Shown: positions 13,901 to 24,655 of the stretch, in pieces | Layout: every line of letters starts with the position of its first letter | How positions within the stretch are numbered: position 1 is the stretch's first letter | DNA from: Tetraselmis striata | Taxonomy: Eukaryota; Chlorophyta; Chlorodendrophyceae; Chlorodendrales; Chlorodendraceae | Assembly (NCBI GenBank): GCA_006384855.1 | Contig: VCJN01000997.1 | Location: forward strand, 1 to 64,000 | DNA length: 64,000 bases | Reading direction: 5' to 3' | The notes under the pieces: generated by a model | Databases searched by the model: none | Seen by the model: the letters and a program-made list of their open reading frames with translations, nothing else | Told to the model about the DNA's origin: nothing | Position numbers and translations under genes: made by a program

Positions 13901-16900
13901 ACAGTGGCCGTTTTGAAGATGAGACAGCCCAGGCGTACTAACACTCGAGCCGTTTTGCAGAGACAATGTGACCAATAAAGCTGACTGCGTATGGTGGTGG
14001 CAGGTGCTGCCACCTTACCCCCTTATCCACCGCCTGCATTCAGTTCTGGCACAGGGAAGAACAGGCACAATAATAGAACATATACGGCTTATCATTGAAT
14101 GCACGCGATCGCATTCCCACCCGGGCTCGCGAGGCTTAGCCCCACCACTTGCAGCATCGCCTTGGCAACACGGCCATAAAACAAAGTCCCACCAAGCAGT
14201 GCTGAATTATAAAGAACGTAATACAGTTCACTGCCAGCTTTGCAGCATCGATAAAATATGAACGTCACCCCCGCAGGGCATGCAAAACCGCGGAATCGGT
14301 ATCATGCCAATATTAGAGAGGATAGGGGAGGAGGGGGGGGGGGGGGGGGGGGGGGGGCTTACGCCGCTGCCCAGCTCCCACAGCATGCGCGGCAGCGGTT
14401 GCAGCCAACCGGCAACCTCCTCCTCCGTCAGCAGCTGCGGCGACGCGGCCGTTGCGGCGGCTCCGCTGCGCGCCGCCGCTGCCGCCTCCGCCGCGGGCAC
14501 CAGCCCGCCCGGGGACGCGACTGCGCGCGCAAGCAGCTGCTGCTGGAGGCGCAGGCAGGTGGAGCGCAGCGCGGACTTGGGTGGGCTGCGGGTGCTCAGC
14601 GCCTGCACCGCCTGCCGGGACACGGGGGGAAAGGGGCGCATCGGAACCACCATCACAACATGTTTCATTATGGATGATTTTGCTATATGTTATTGTGGCA
14701 CTATGATCGTCATTTCTATTCCCATCGCTGGTGTTATTGCTTGGCATTGCGATGGATACAAGAGGATGTGAAGGCTGTGTGTATATGTGAGAAAGGGGGG
14801 GGGGGGGGGGGGGGGGGTCATCGCGCCCATAGCAACCCCATAACCAACAAAGATGAATTGCCATATGGCTACGTGGAGAAGACTTTGGGCGCCGACGCGG
14901 TGCTAAGAGCACCGCAAATGGGAACTTGCCCAACTTGTCTCAGGCTTGAGATAGGCAAAACTGTGGCGGAAATCGAATGCATGTTCCCACATAGCATGAA
15001 TGCAACCACATTTGAGGCAAATTGCATCACGGGTTATTTTACGAGTGTCAGTACCCGTAGGCGGGAGCGGGGAAGAGGGTACGAAAAGAGTAGGGGTAGA
15101 GGGGGGGGGGGGGGGGGGGGGCATGGGATTACCGTGACAAGGACGCTGCGGTGTGATGGCGGCACAAGTGGCAGCGAGGACTCGCACCCCTGCAGCGCGG
15201 ACTGGACCGCGGACTCCAGCACCTCTGCGCGCCGCATCACAGCACCACATGGATGTAAGCAAGGGCCAGCCGTGCGATGCCACCCTCCGAGTAGACGACC
15301 CAATGCTGCGCTTCCATCCCTTTTAGGCCCTTCTCTCCACAGCAAGATCTCACTGCAGGTCCGTCAAGGCTTTAGGGCTTCAGTGCCCATACGGTGTGTA
15401 CACTAGACCATGCAGTAGCAAATGAGCGTAGGCGTGGGGACAGCGCCCCCGCGGGCAGGTCAGTGAGGCTGGGGGCACACCGGGGGACACCTCGATGCTC
15501 GCGCCGTCGCCCCAAGCCGTGAGGACCGCGCCTGTCCCGCAGACGCCCGCCCAGAAGTGCACCACGCGGGACGGCCATTCCTCACCTGCATTAGTGGTGG
15601 TGGGATTGGGGGTGGGGGGGGGGGGGGGGGGGGGGGGGGCAATCAACCACCATGGGCTTTGGCTGCCAACCAACGAAGCTCCCAAACGAGCTCAGGTGGG
15701 GCCGGCTCTTGAATACAGTGGAGTTCAGCGGGGAACATGCCCCCTCCTCCCCGCCCCACCTCCATCTCGGACAACAGATTGCCCTGATAGCCAAACCACC
15801 CCCAGGATGCAATGCACTGTGAGGTCAAGGGCTCCAGGCATTGTAGAAGGATCCAAATTCTCCCTATTGAACCGACGTGCATAAACAGGCGGATGTCCCA
15901 TCGGCCCTTCAGGCAATGACATACCCCGCATCCTGGTGTGAACGGTTGTCAGAGTTTGGGCACCCGCCCTGTCTGCGTCACAGGGTCTCAGGCAGGAGGA
16001 CAGGCAAAGCGGGGCCGCAAAGGGACGGGGGGTGCGTCAGGGTCACCTTCTGAGCCAGCGAGGAGGCGCTGCAGCATCTCGGCGGCGTGAATGTTGATCC
16101 AGGCCAGCGCATCCTACAGAGGCACGGGCCGCAAGATTTCAGTGACGGTACCACCAAGACAAGGCCATGGCCGCTCGGGACACCTCGCAGCAGGCGCCTC
16201 GCAGCGGGGAAGAGTGCGGGACGCCCCTCTTGTTGGCCACGCCAGCACTCACCGTCAGGTCCGCCGCGGCCACGGTGTCGGAGGAGGGCTGCACCGGGAA
16301 GTGCGGCACCACCAGCTTCAGGATGGCCGCCCTCAGCACCACCTGCGCCAACATGCACATGAGCCCCCTCTCCGCATGTCATTCGCCCAAATAAACAAAG
16401 GTTGAGAGAGAGAGAGAGAGGGAGGGAGAGAGTTGTTCATCATCTGATAGTACCAGTGCTCTTATACTTTTCTGGTTGGCATTTCATGAAATCAAACCAC
16501 AAAATTCACGTTTGTGCGATGTAACAGAAGCAAATTCAACAGCCCCCCCCCCCCCTCCCACACACACACACACACATGTATGGTGTTAAAGCATGTGTGT
16601 GATGCTTGGTCATGTTGGACACAATATATGTCAATGAGTGTGTGGGAGTTTGCGCCGCATGCTAGCTGCACGCATGGTCTAGGCCGCCAGGGACAGGTGC
16701 GCACCCGCTGCCGCTTCCCCTTCTTGCCCAGCGCCAGCTCCACCTGCGCGCCCAGCCCCCCGTCCGCGCTCGCCACCCGCAGGCGGTCGAGCAGCAGGTT
16801 GGCGCAGCCGAGGAGCTCCTTCATGGCGACCGCTGCCGCCGTGTCGGGCTGAGGTGGAGCGCAGGGGCAAAGCCATGGCGGAGACTTCAGCGCGCAGGAC

Positions 16901-19900
16901 AGTAATAACAGCAGATGCTATGAGGCACTGAGGGGCTTTAGGTTTATGGTATGTTGCTTACATGTAATATTATGATTTGAATGCCAGAATAACTCATTAT
17001 TTTTTGCATCTCAATATCTCATTCATTAAGGGCGGCATTGATGGGGTTTTAGGGTTAAGGGTATCTCAGCAGGAAAGAAGGAAGCGCCCAGGGTTGTATG
17101 TTTCAGGCGCCTCCTACCTTCTTACCTGATGCGATGCCCTAAACCGTAAAGCCCTATGTCACCCCAAATCAGTAAGGTATTGGGATCCATCTTGATGGCC
17201 GCCTGAGAGTTGTTTCGGCATTCACACCCTAATATTACATGTAACCTTTAACCCCGCAGTGCCCCATAGCATCTGCTGTCATTATTGCCCTGCGCGCTGA
17301 AGTCTCCGCCGTGGCTTTGCCACTGCGCTGCACCTAGGCTTTAGGATTTAGGGCATCAAATCACGAAAGGTGGGAGGTTCCTAGGGTTATAGGTTAGAGT
17401 TAGGGCTGCCTATCTGCCGTAGGAGCAGCGGAGGTGCGGGCGGTCACCTGCAGCGCCAGCTGCGACGGCGCGCACTCCATCCACCCCTCCAGCACCTTCT
17501 GCACCAGGTCCACCAGCGCGCGCACCTGCTCGCCCGCGCCCGCCCCCTGCCGGCCCGCCCGCGCCGGCTGCATGGAGGAGCGCGGCGGCCAGGCGCGCGC
17601 GTAGCTGTGCAGCACGCGGCCTGCCGGCAGCCCGCACCAGCCCTGCCCTCAGCGAACGCCCAGACGGACAAAATAACACGTACAGCTGTAGCATTTATCA
17701 CAATGACCGTAACAATTCTCCATGAGTCCCAGAGTCCCGGTCTGAGACGTAGCAATACACATAACTCACATAGCGGTAACGACGGATCGTACAGTAAGCA
17801 GCCACAGGCATACGGCGCAGGGAAAGGCGCGCACCTGTCGCCGCTGCGCCGCGCTTGGGGGCAGCCGCTGCGGCGGTTGGGGCGGCAGCGGCGGCGGCTG
17901 TCTGCAGGAACCCGCGCAGGCTGCTGGCCGTCTGCATGGGCGAGCGGAAGAGGCCCGGACAGGGGAAGGAGGGAACAGGGGAAGGGCACGTCAGGCGGTG
18001 GTAGGCGTGGCGCTTATCCGGAGAGGTGGACAGCACGCCTGGGCGTTGTGTGTCGCCGTGAAGGAGGCGGAATGTGGGCCACCTTGCACAGGGAGGCGAC
18101 CGACTGCGTCTGCACGCTGCGGCTGCGCTGCGTCGGCGACAGCATGTGCGCGTACACCGACAAGCAGGGCGCCAGGTGGCCGTCCACGATCTCGCCTGCG
18201 CCGCGCAGACGCCTCCGCAGTCAGCTTTAATTTACTAGTTCATGCTATACATGCAGTGATCATGGCACCGGCTGCTCTCCGCTTCCATGAATGTCCAGCC
18301 GCAGACCTTGGGAAAGCAAACAATGTTCCGAATCCATTGTACGCATGAGGCAACCCATGATGCCAAGTGCATATGTATATGTATATGTATGTTTATTTGA
18401 ATAGATGTATGGATATCATATGTGTATCGGTCAGTTTAGATTTTGGATATATTGGATTTTTCAGTTTTGGATTTTGGATGTATTGGATATCATATGTATA
18501 TGGTCAGTTATACGCGGACGACGCTGTTGGTATCACAGGCTCGTTCGATAACCTGCATGCCATGTTCGCCCACTTCTCGCAGTGGGCGGAGGATCATTTT
18601 ATGGGGTTTGGGGTACTTAAGTGTGGGGTGATGGCATTAGGCCGATATTCCGACGAGACCGCGTTACGCGAACAAGCTGCCCGATGGCAGCTTGGGGGGG
18701 AACGGGTACCGGTTGTAAATGAATATAGGTACTTGGGTACGGTCATTAAGTCGGATTTAGGTATGCAACACATAGTAGACGACCGGGTTAAGAAGGGTAA
18801 ACGCGCTATTGAGGCGCTCGATTCGGTATTAGTCGGTGGACGGGACATAATCCCTATTAATGTGCGTGTGTCGGTTTTTAAAACCTGTGTACTGCCGGTT
18901 TTAACTTATGGGTGTGAAGTATGGGGCATGGATAGAACTAGCGGCGCAAATAAATTACAAACTGTACTCAATCAGTGCTTGCGTTGCCTCATTGGGGTAG
19001 GTAAAAACTCCCCAAGGGTAGCCACTGCACCGATGATGCGGGAATTGGATATTGCGCCCATAGAGGCTACGGCCGCTGCGGCACGGGCTCGGGCGTTCCT
19101 TAAAGCATCCGACTTGAATACATGTATAACCCATTTAGTAGATCAGCCAAGTCGGGCGCGCCCTAACACGTGGACGTCGGGGACTGTGCGGTGGTTAGAT
19201 CGACTAGCTAGGGCGAACGTAGGGCTAGCTGAGGGGGCGCACCTTCCACTTGAGTGGAGGTCACTAGCCGCGCGCGATGCCGCTAAACTAGTAAAGGCAT
19301 CGGTGTGGGCGCGTTACGAATCGTCGGTATCGTTAGCACGCAATAACACCTGGGGTATATATGTCCAGGCGTCCTATGCGTCAAACCCGTTGCCACAGTA
19401 CGGTGTGGGTGTCCCCGCGGGGGTTGTGGCCGGGTTGCACATTATGATACAATTACGCACCCGAGTATTTCCCACTGCCCGCCGATTGGCCCGGATTCAT
19501 GCCATGCCTGAGCGGTTCCTTGAACACTGCCCTGCATGTGGCGGAGGTGAATCTGAGACTATCGAACATATGTTGGTGGAGTGCCCGCGGTGGGGGTATC
19601 ACCGTCATAATTTTGGGTTGTAAGTTCCGGAGTTCAGGGATTATATTAGTAGTCAGGTTAGTGCGTCAACACCTGAGGACTTAACTGCCTTTATTTTGGG
19701 CGGGGTCCCCCCCTCCCTTCACGGCGCCCTGGATTTTACTGGGAATGGGAAATTTTTCCAGCTATGGCGTCGGGCCCTCCCTCACATTGCCTTTTTTGTT
19801 GCACATGTATCGCACTCCCGAAATGCTTTGCTCCGCGGGTTGGGGCTTGCCCCAACTCGCATTACTCGAATGGGCCGACGCCCAAACGGGTAGGGCGGAC

Positions 19901-21918
19901 CTTTCGTGGTCAGTGCCGGGTATGTTGATGGCAGTGTTTTAGACGGTGATCCAACAGTGTTGGAAATTCCGTCACTGGCCTCCAATTAGTCTTGCGAAAT
20001 GCTTCGGCAATTTGATTGATGACTATAACGGAGCGTCGCCTACCCAGGGCTTTCCGTAACTGGATTGCTGCCTAAACGGCCGTCGTAGAGACGCTGCAAG
20101 GGTTTCACTGGTGCCAGTCCTGTCCCGGGGGCGAAAAAAAAAATCATATGTGTATGTGTGTCATATGTATGGGTGTGTGTATACATGTATGTATATGTAT
20201 ATGCACCTAACATACATATATGTGTGTGTGTGTGTGTGTGTATGCATATGTGTGTGTGTGTGCCCGTGCTACAGCCAAGCACCTAATTGGGGCCGGGTCA
20301 CGTCCTTTAGCCACCCCCAGGCCTCAGCCCCGTGCGCATTTAACTACACCACACCATATATGTATATCCACATCAACCATTATCCTAGGGATTTCTACAC
20401 GGAACCCTTCAATCGAATGTAGTTGCTTGCGGCTCCTTTCCGGACATCCAGACCCCCCCCCCCCCCCCCCCAATATATAGTTAGGGAGGGGAGGGGGAAA
20501 GCGGGGGTTGAAAGTGCGTTGTGCACCCACCTGGCGCCCAGCCCATCAGCACGTCCAGCATGGCGAGCGCGTCGATGCGCACCGCGTCCGTAATGTGCGT
20601 CATCGCTGAGCACAGGTGCGCCATCACCTGACAGGGAGCGCAGTGGCGAGCACCGCACTCAGCCACTCCGAACAGCCAGTCATACGCCCACCCTATGTCG
20701 CCCCCCCTTCCCCTTGTTGCCAACCCCCCATTCACTTCCCCATCATCCCTCCGCCCCCTTACCCCCTATCTTTCCCCCTCTACACTCCTGGCAGGACGGC
20801 GCTGACAGGTGGGTGAGATGAAGGTAAGAGAGAGCAGCGTACCATGGGCAGGTGAGCGCTTGCGTCGCAGCCCTCCAGCGCAGGCAGCACCACGTTGCGG
20901 AACAGTACCGGCAGCGCCTTGCGTACCTGCCACCCGCACCCCCTGCTATCAGCGACATGCAGAGATGCAACAAACGAAAAGGGGGCTCACATGCCCGGGT
21001 GGGGGAGGGGGGGGTGGGGGGAGTTGAATGGAGATTGATGAGGTGCTGGTGTGGGCTACGCGGAAGGCTTCCACACCCACCGCAGAGTCCGAGTCGGTCA
21101 TGCGCGCCGATAGCTTCTCCAACACATCGTGCGGCGCCTGCAGCCAGGGGCAGCGAGCAGGGGGCAGACGAAGGGGGCCGGGAGGGGGGGGGGGGGGGGG
21201 GGGGGGTGGTCAGGCGCCTGCGGCACCTGCCTCGTCCGGCTCGGCCTGCCCCATCATGCCCCAGCAGCTCTGACGCCGGCCGCACCTTGCGCGCCTCGCG
21301 CGGATGCGCCGCCAGCAGCTCGCTCAGCCCCGCCAGCGCCTCTCGCCGCACTTTCTCACTGCGCCCAGTGCGGCCGCGAGTGAGTCAGATGCGCGCCACG
21401 TTGCTTCACCCATGCTAAGTGCAGGAGGCCGATTCATGTACCAGAGGCTATTGATATATAGCGACATGCAGATGTGTGTGCTTGTGTATGTCGGCATGTG
21501 TATATCATGTATAGTCTACTTATATCTAATTCAATTTATCGATGCCTGGGGTCCCGGCCGGGCCGGGCCGAGAGGCGAGTCGGCCCACCTGTAGTGCGCC
21601 GTCTGCGCGAGCAGCTCCTTCAGGTTGAGGTTGCGCTGCGTGACGGCGGGGCCTGGCGTGAGGGGACAGCGAGGTCAGTTTGCAAAAGGGGTTTGGCTCG
21701 CGCGAGGCGGCGGAGATGCGTAGAATAGCGGGTAGGGGCGTACCTGAGGCGGTGGTTGTGCCGTCGCGTATGTTTTGGCCGGGCAGGTTGATAGAGCGCG
21801 AGCGGATAGTGGTGTCCGTCGCGTTGGCGGCCTTGGGCAGCGTCTTGCCAACCTTGCTGCGGGCGCGCTTAAAGTCTATCCCCACGCCCGGATTCTTGCG
21901 CTTCTTTCCCTTCGGCAT
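7929..21918 (-). CDS. TEX10: TEX10/IPI1 homologue, pre-rRNA processing factor of the Rix1 complex
   Basis: About 20 exons in consistent phase: 21918-21744, 21652-21589, 21358-21286, 21137-21081, 20926-20843, 20627-20531, 18195-18083, 17931-17835, 17620-17448, 16848-16705, 16342-16253, 16113-16047, 15585-15491, 15222-15133, 14611-14363, 13741-13606, 12566-12425, 11390-11299, 11050 to ~10.6-10.7 kb (donor unresolved), 8278-7929. The product, about 920-955 residues, is close to human TEX10 (929). Its N terminus is the family signature MPKGKKRKNPGVGIDFKRAR followed by VGKTLPKAANATDT, then NLNLKELLAQTAHY, KVRREALAGLSELL and VRKALPVLFRNVVLPAL: a basic nuclear-localisation stretch, then HEAT/ARM-like helices. 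IPI1/TEX10 works with Rix1/PELP1 and Ipi3/WDR18 in ITS2 removal and 60S maturation in the nucleolus. The 2.3-kb intron 6 holds an antisense LINE; intron 9 holds a long foldback. Confidence 0.9.
9428..9920 (+). repeat. AT-rich dispersed repeat, copy 2, in the last TEX10 intron
   Basis: Same family and same plus-strand orientation as the block at 4318-4998, shorter and diverged. Matching segments run in the same order: the start (ggcggtgtttggccctg), the central cggtccgcattc, and the end (gcgctatccgaaatcg, aatccaaactataaacacatttt). It is antisense to TEX10 here but sense to the polymerase gene in copy 1. Class unknown. Confidence 0.6.
10256..10345. repeat. Telomere-like inverted repeat (TTTAGGG / CCCTAAA arms)
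   Basis: Left arm (about 10256-10285) is built of GGGTTTTAGG-type units and the right arm (about 10310-10345) of CCCTAAAACC-type units, so the segment can fold back on itself. It lies in the last TEX10 intron, well away from any chromosome end that can be seen. Confidence 0.6.
16857..17335. repeat. Long imperfect foldback (~480 bp) in a TEX10 intron
   Basis: 16857-16985 matches the reverse complement of 17212-17335. Both contain a caaagcca.ggcggagact core, gcagatgctatg and the acatgtaatatta block. The pairing continues inward with lower identity (gggcggcat / ggcggccat, ttaggg units, and gcgcc near the centre at about 17095), so nearly the whole intron between exons 17620-17448 and 16848-16705 can fold into one hairpin. 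The structure resembles a MITE/foldback element or a long hairpin small-RNA precursor. No terminal duplication was identified. Confidence 0.75.
18503..20143 (+). mobile_element. 5'-truncated LINE with reverse transcriptase C terminus, antisense in TEX10 intron 6
   Basis: Starts inside the reverse-transcriptase palm at QLYADD (catalytic YADD at about 18511-18522). It continues through thumb-like sequence to a Cys-rich CPACGGGESETIEHMLVECP segment and ends with cccgggggcg plus ten A at 20134-20143. An imperfect 14-bp target-site duplication flanks it (18489-18502 and 20143-20156, one mismatch). The reading frame is open to 19623, has one in-frame TAA there, and then runs on to a second stop at about 19893, followed by a 3' UTR of ~250 bp. 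This is a typical target-primed, 5'-truncated non-LTR insertion, fairly young judging by its open frame. The clade cannot be fixed without the missing N-terminal part. Four shorter relatives occur in this window. Confidence 0.9.
20157..20262. repeat. GT-rich microsatellite beside the LINE tail
   Basis: Alternating (TG)n with ATATGTAT spacers follows the LINE poly-A directly. The target-site sequence itself belongs to this ATATG-rich DNA, so the LINE probably inserted into a pre-existing microsatellite. Confidence 0.7.
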
Positions 21919-22704
21919 CGTGCCGTGCTGGTGGCCGCTACGTCTGTCCTCGCCGCCGCTACACCCGCCCCGATGCCGCTCCGACCAGCCGGGGGCTGTG
22001 TGGGCTCGTCCGAGAGACGCGCGCCGCCGGGCGTCGAGCGCGCACCTGCGGGCCTGGGCACGCTCGAAACGCGGCTCGCCCGAGGCCTACTTGCTGTCTG
22101 TGGACTGGATCGCTGGGCGGGGACGGGGCGATTGAGGCGGTGGGGGCTTTCTAGTGCTGCCTGACCTGGCGCCTGAGTAAGTGTGTGCGTATGCGCCCGT
22201 TGTTTCTCTGCCCTGCGCGCCGCCGCCGGTGGCCGCCGCTCTTCGTCGTCGTCGGCCGCGGCGGTCGGCGCTTTGATGCGACGGCTGCAACAAAAATCAC
22301 CGTCACGAAAGGAGCGTTGGACCGACGTCACAATAATTGTGACGGCAGCACAATAATTCACGATCATTTTGCTGAAATGCGCGGTCGATAAATTGTCGGC
22401 ATTGATAATTTCCGATCGTCGCGCGAGGCATCGTTTGGTATGTGGGGAACTATTCATGCACACGGGCATTGTCGCGCCCAGCAATATCACGCCAAAAATG
22501 GTTAACAGTCAAGCATCCAATGAACCCCAATAAAATGACGGTCCAGCCATGTTCGCTGCTGAAAGTTACACAAGCTACTACTGTTGGCGCAACAGGCCTG
22601 CCGGGAGACGGTTGCATTCCCAGCCGCCGCATGGCATGCTTGGATATAAATGATGGCAAACTATCCTGTGCATCGCGCCCCCCGTCCCTCCTGCCCGCGC
22701 CACC
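21919..22704. other. Spacer between TEX10 promoter and the reductase 3' end
   Basis: About 790 bp between two genes transcribed leftward. It must hold the TEX10 promoter and the reductase 3' UTR. A small inverted motif, cacaataattgtgac-like, is visible around 22320-22360. No exon is recognised. Confidence 0.4.
22566..22570 (-). terminator. Candidate polyadenylation signal (TGTAA) for the SDR reductase
   Basis: TGTAA on the coding strand about 135 nt past the reductase stop codon, a normal distance for algal genes. Motif evidence only. Confidence 0.35.
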
Positions 22705-24400
22705 CTACTTGGTCGCCTTGACGAGCCCAGCATCAATGAGCGACTGGCCTGTCTCCTTGATGGTGGTGTTCAAGTCGGCATACTTGAAGCCAAATGCTGC
22801 CTCCGCCTTGCTGCCGTCGATGTGCATCTCCTTGTCCCAGTCCTTCAGCAACCCACGCACCTGCCCCGAGAAGGGCGACAGGAATCCAAGCCAGCCAGTA
22901 CGGCATTCGTGTTGTGGTCACCTTCACGCCCTGCGGAGCGAATTCAGCGGACAGTACGCCCGCCATATCTGCCATGCTGGCCACCTTGTTGGACAGGATG
23001 TAGCGCTCCCCCGCGGCATCCGGATGCTCCATCGCCGCCACATGAGCGCGCCCCACATCCGCAACGTCCACCAGCCCAAAGTTGAGGGCCGGCAGCAGCG
23101 GGATCTTGCCCGTCATCAGCTGCGCCACGATATCCACGCTAGTGCCGGGCGTTGTGCGGCAGTGTCCCAGCACCAGCGAGGGGTTGATCGTGCAGAGCTC
23201 AAATTGATGCCCAGAGTTGCTCTTCACAAAGTCCCACGCAGCCTGTTGAGCAGCACATCCCGCAGGGAGCACAGAGCCATGAGGGGTCAGACGCCATCAT
23301 GATGCATTATGGAGAAGTCCTAATATAGGATCTGGACCCATGTGCAGATATGCAGGTGGAGGAGAGAGCTCACTCGCTCAGCCAGTGTCTTGCTCTTGGT
23401 GTAAGCAGACACATTGTCCGCATTCGTCCAGTCGGCTTCCGTGTACACATGGCTGGCGGGCAAGTCATCGCGGCCATATGCGACGGCCGCCACGCTGCTG
23501 GTCAGCACCACACGCTTCACCTGAGCCAGCAGGTGGGAGGAACGGGTGTAAGCAGGGCGCCACAGGCAAGAGCTTCAGGTATGCCTGACATTGCTCTCGA
23601 TGGATGCACGCCCTGAGCCATCATGTCTAGGAGCATGTGGAGCCAGCGCTAAACCACCAGCTCCGCGGTGCATTCGTGCGCGATGAGCCCCACCTTGCTG
23701 CCCGGCGCGCTGCATGCCCTCAGCACATTCAGCGTGCCCTCCACCGCCGGCTTCACCAGCTCGTCCTCGTTCTGGCTGGTGAAGAAAGGTGATGCGGTGT
23801 GTAGTACATAGTCCACTCCCTCGATGGCCTTCTCCCTGCAGGCGTGGGCACAACACAGCCCAGAAGACTCAGAGGGGCAGCGAGGGCAGGGCGTCGCCAG
23901 TGGGCTATGTTTTAAATACGAGACCCAGTGTAGCAATCCGAAGTATTGCGTGTGCCTACGGGTAATGACATTGTCACAATGTAAGAACACTGCGAAAAAG
24001 ACCTGCCCTGCCTGCCATCGGTGAAATGTAGACGAAAGTATAGTTAAACTATAGCGAATGTTAGTATAGGTTGCATGAAAGCCCATTCTGAGTCTTAGAA
24101 TAAGGGTAATTATGGGTGTGTTGACGCCTGTACTCCTAAATAATATCGCGCACTCAACGGGGCACACTGCGGGGAATTGCCGCCGTACCAGCCTTCCGCC
24201 GACAGCAGGTTCGCCTCCACGAGCTCTGGCGGGCCTTGCTTAGGGTCTGCCACCAAGTTGAGCAACGGCTTGTTGCGCGCAGGGTTGGCCAGGCTGCGCA
24301 CGCTAGCGCGCACGCGATACTTGCCGGCCGACAGTAGCTGGTGGCCGATCTCCAGGGCGATGTAGCCCGTGCCGCCAGTGATGAGCACGGTGGGCGCCAT
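22705..24400 (-). CDS. NAD(P)-dependent reductase, extended SDR (dihydroflavonol-4-reductase/cinnamoyl-CoA reductase-like), with apparent frameshift
   Basis: Four exons: 24400-24189, 23835-23694, 23520-23374, 23242-22705, all with GT-AG introns in matching phase. The N terminus MAPTVLITGGTGYIALEIG is the Rossmann nucleotide-binding motif. VDYVLHTASPFF, VKRVVLTSSVAAVAYG and the catalytic-type YTKSK (Tyr-x-x-x-Lys) follow, then INPSLVLGH. Family members reduce a carbonyl on phenolic, CoA-ester or sugar-like substrates; the substrate cannot be told here. In the last exon the frame MPYWLAWIP stops matching family structure near 22893. The +1-shifted frame then reads SGQVRGLLKDWDKEMHIDG and ends in SLIDAGLVKATK at the TAG (22707-22705). 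One extra base in ATTCCTG would explain this, either as a real mutation or as an assembly error. Total length ~347 residues if continuous. Confidence 0.85.
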
Positions 24401-24655
24401 GCTGGGCGGGCCTCGGGCTTCAGGCGGCGAGCGGAAGGGGGGTGATGGTCGTCACAACGGGTTACGTGGGCTGGCTTGTGCTTAGGAAGGGGGCAAGCTG
24501 GCGTAGTGAGTGCGATAAGGGCGCACGCAATTCATGGATTCAGCAGGCCCACAACAAAGGCGCCGGATTTGTGCTGCTCAGGGCGAGAGGGCTCATACTA
24601 CTCCGCCGTGCTTGGCGTGCTGTGCTGCCAAACCAGAGCGTGCAGCAGCAAAGGC

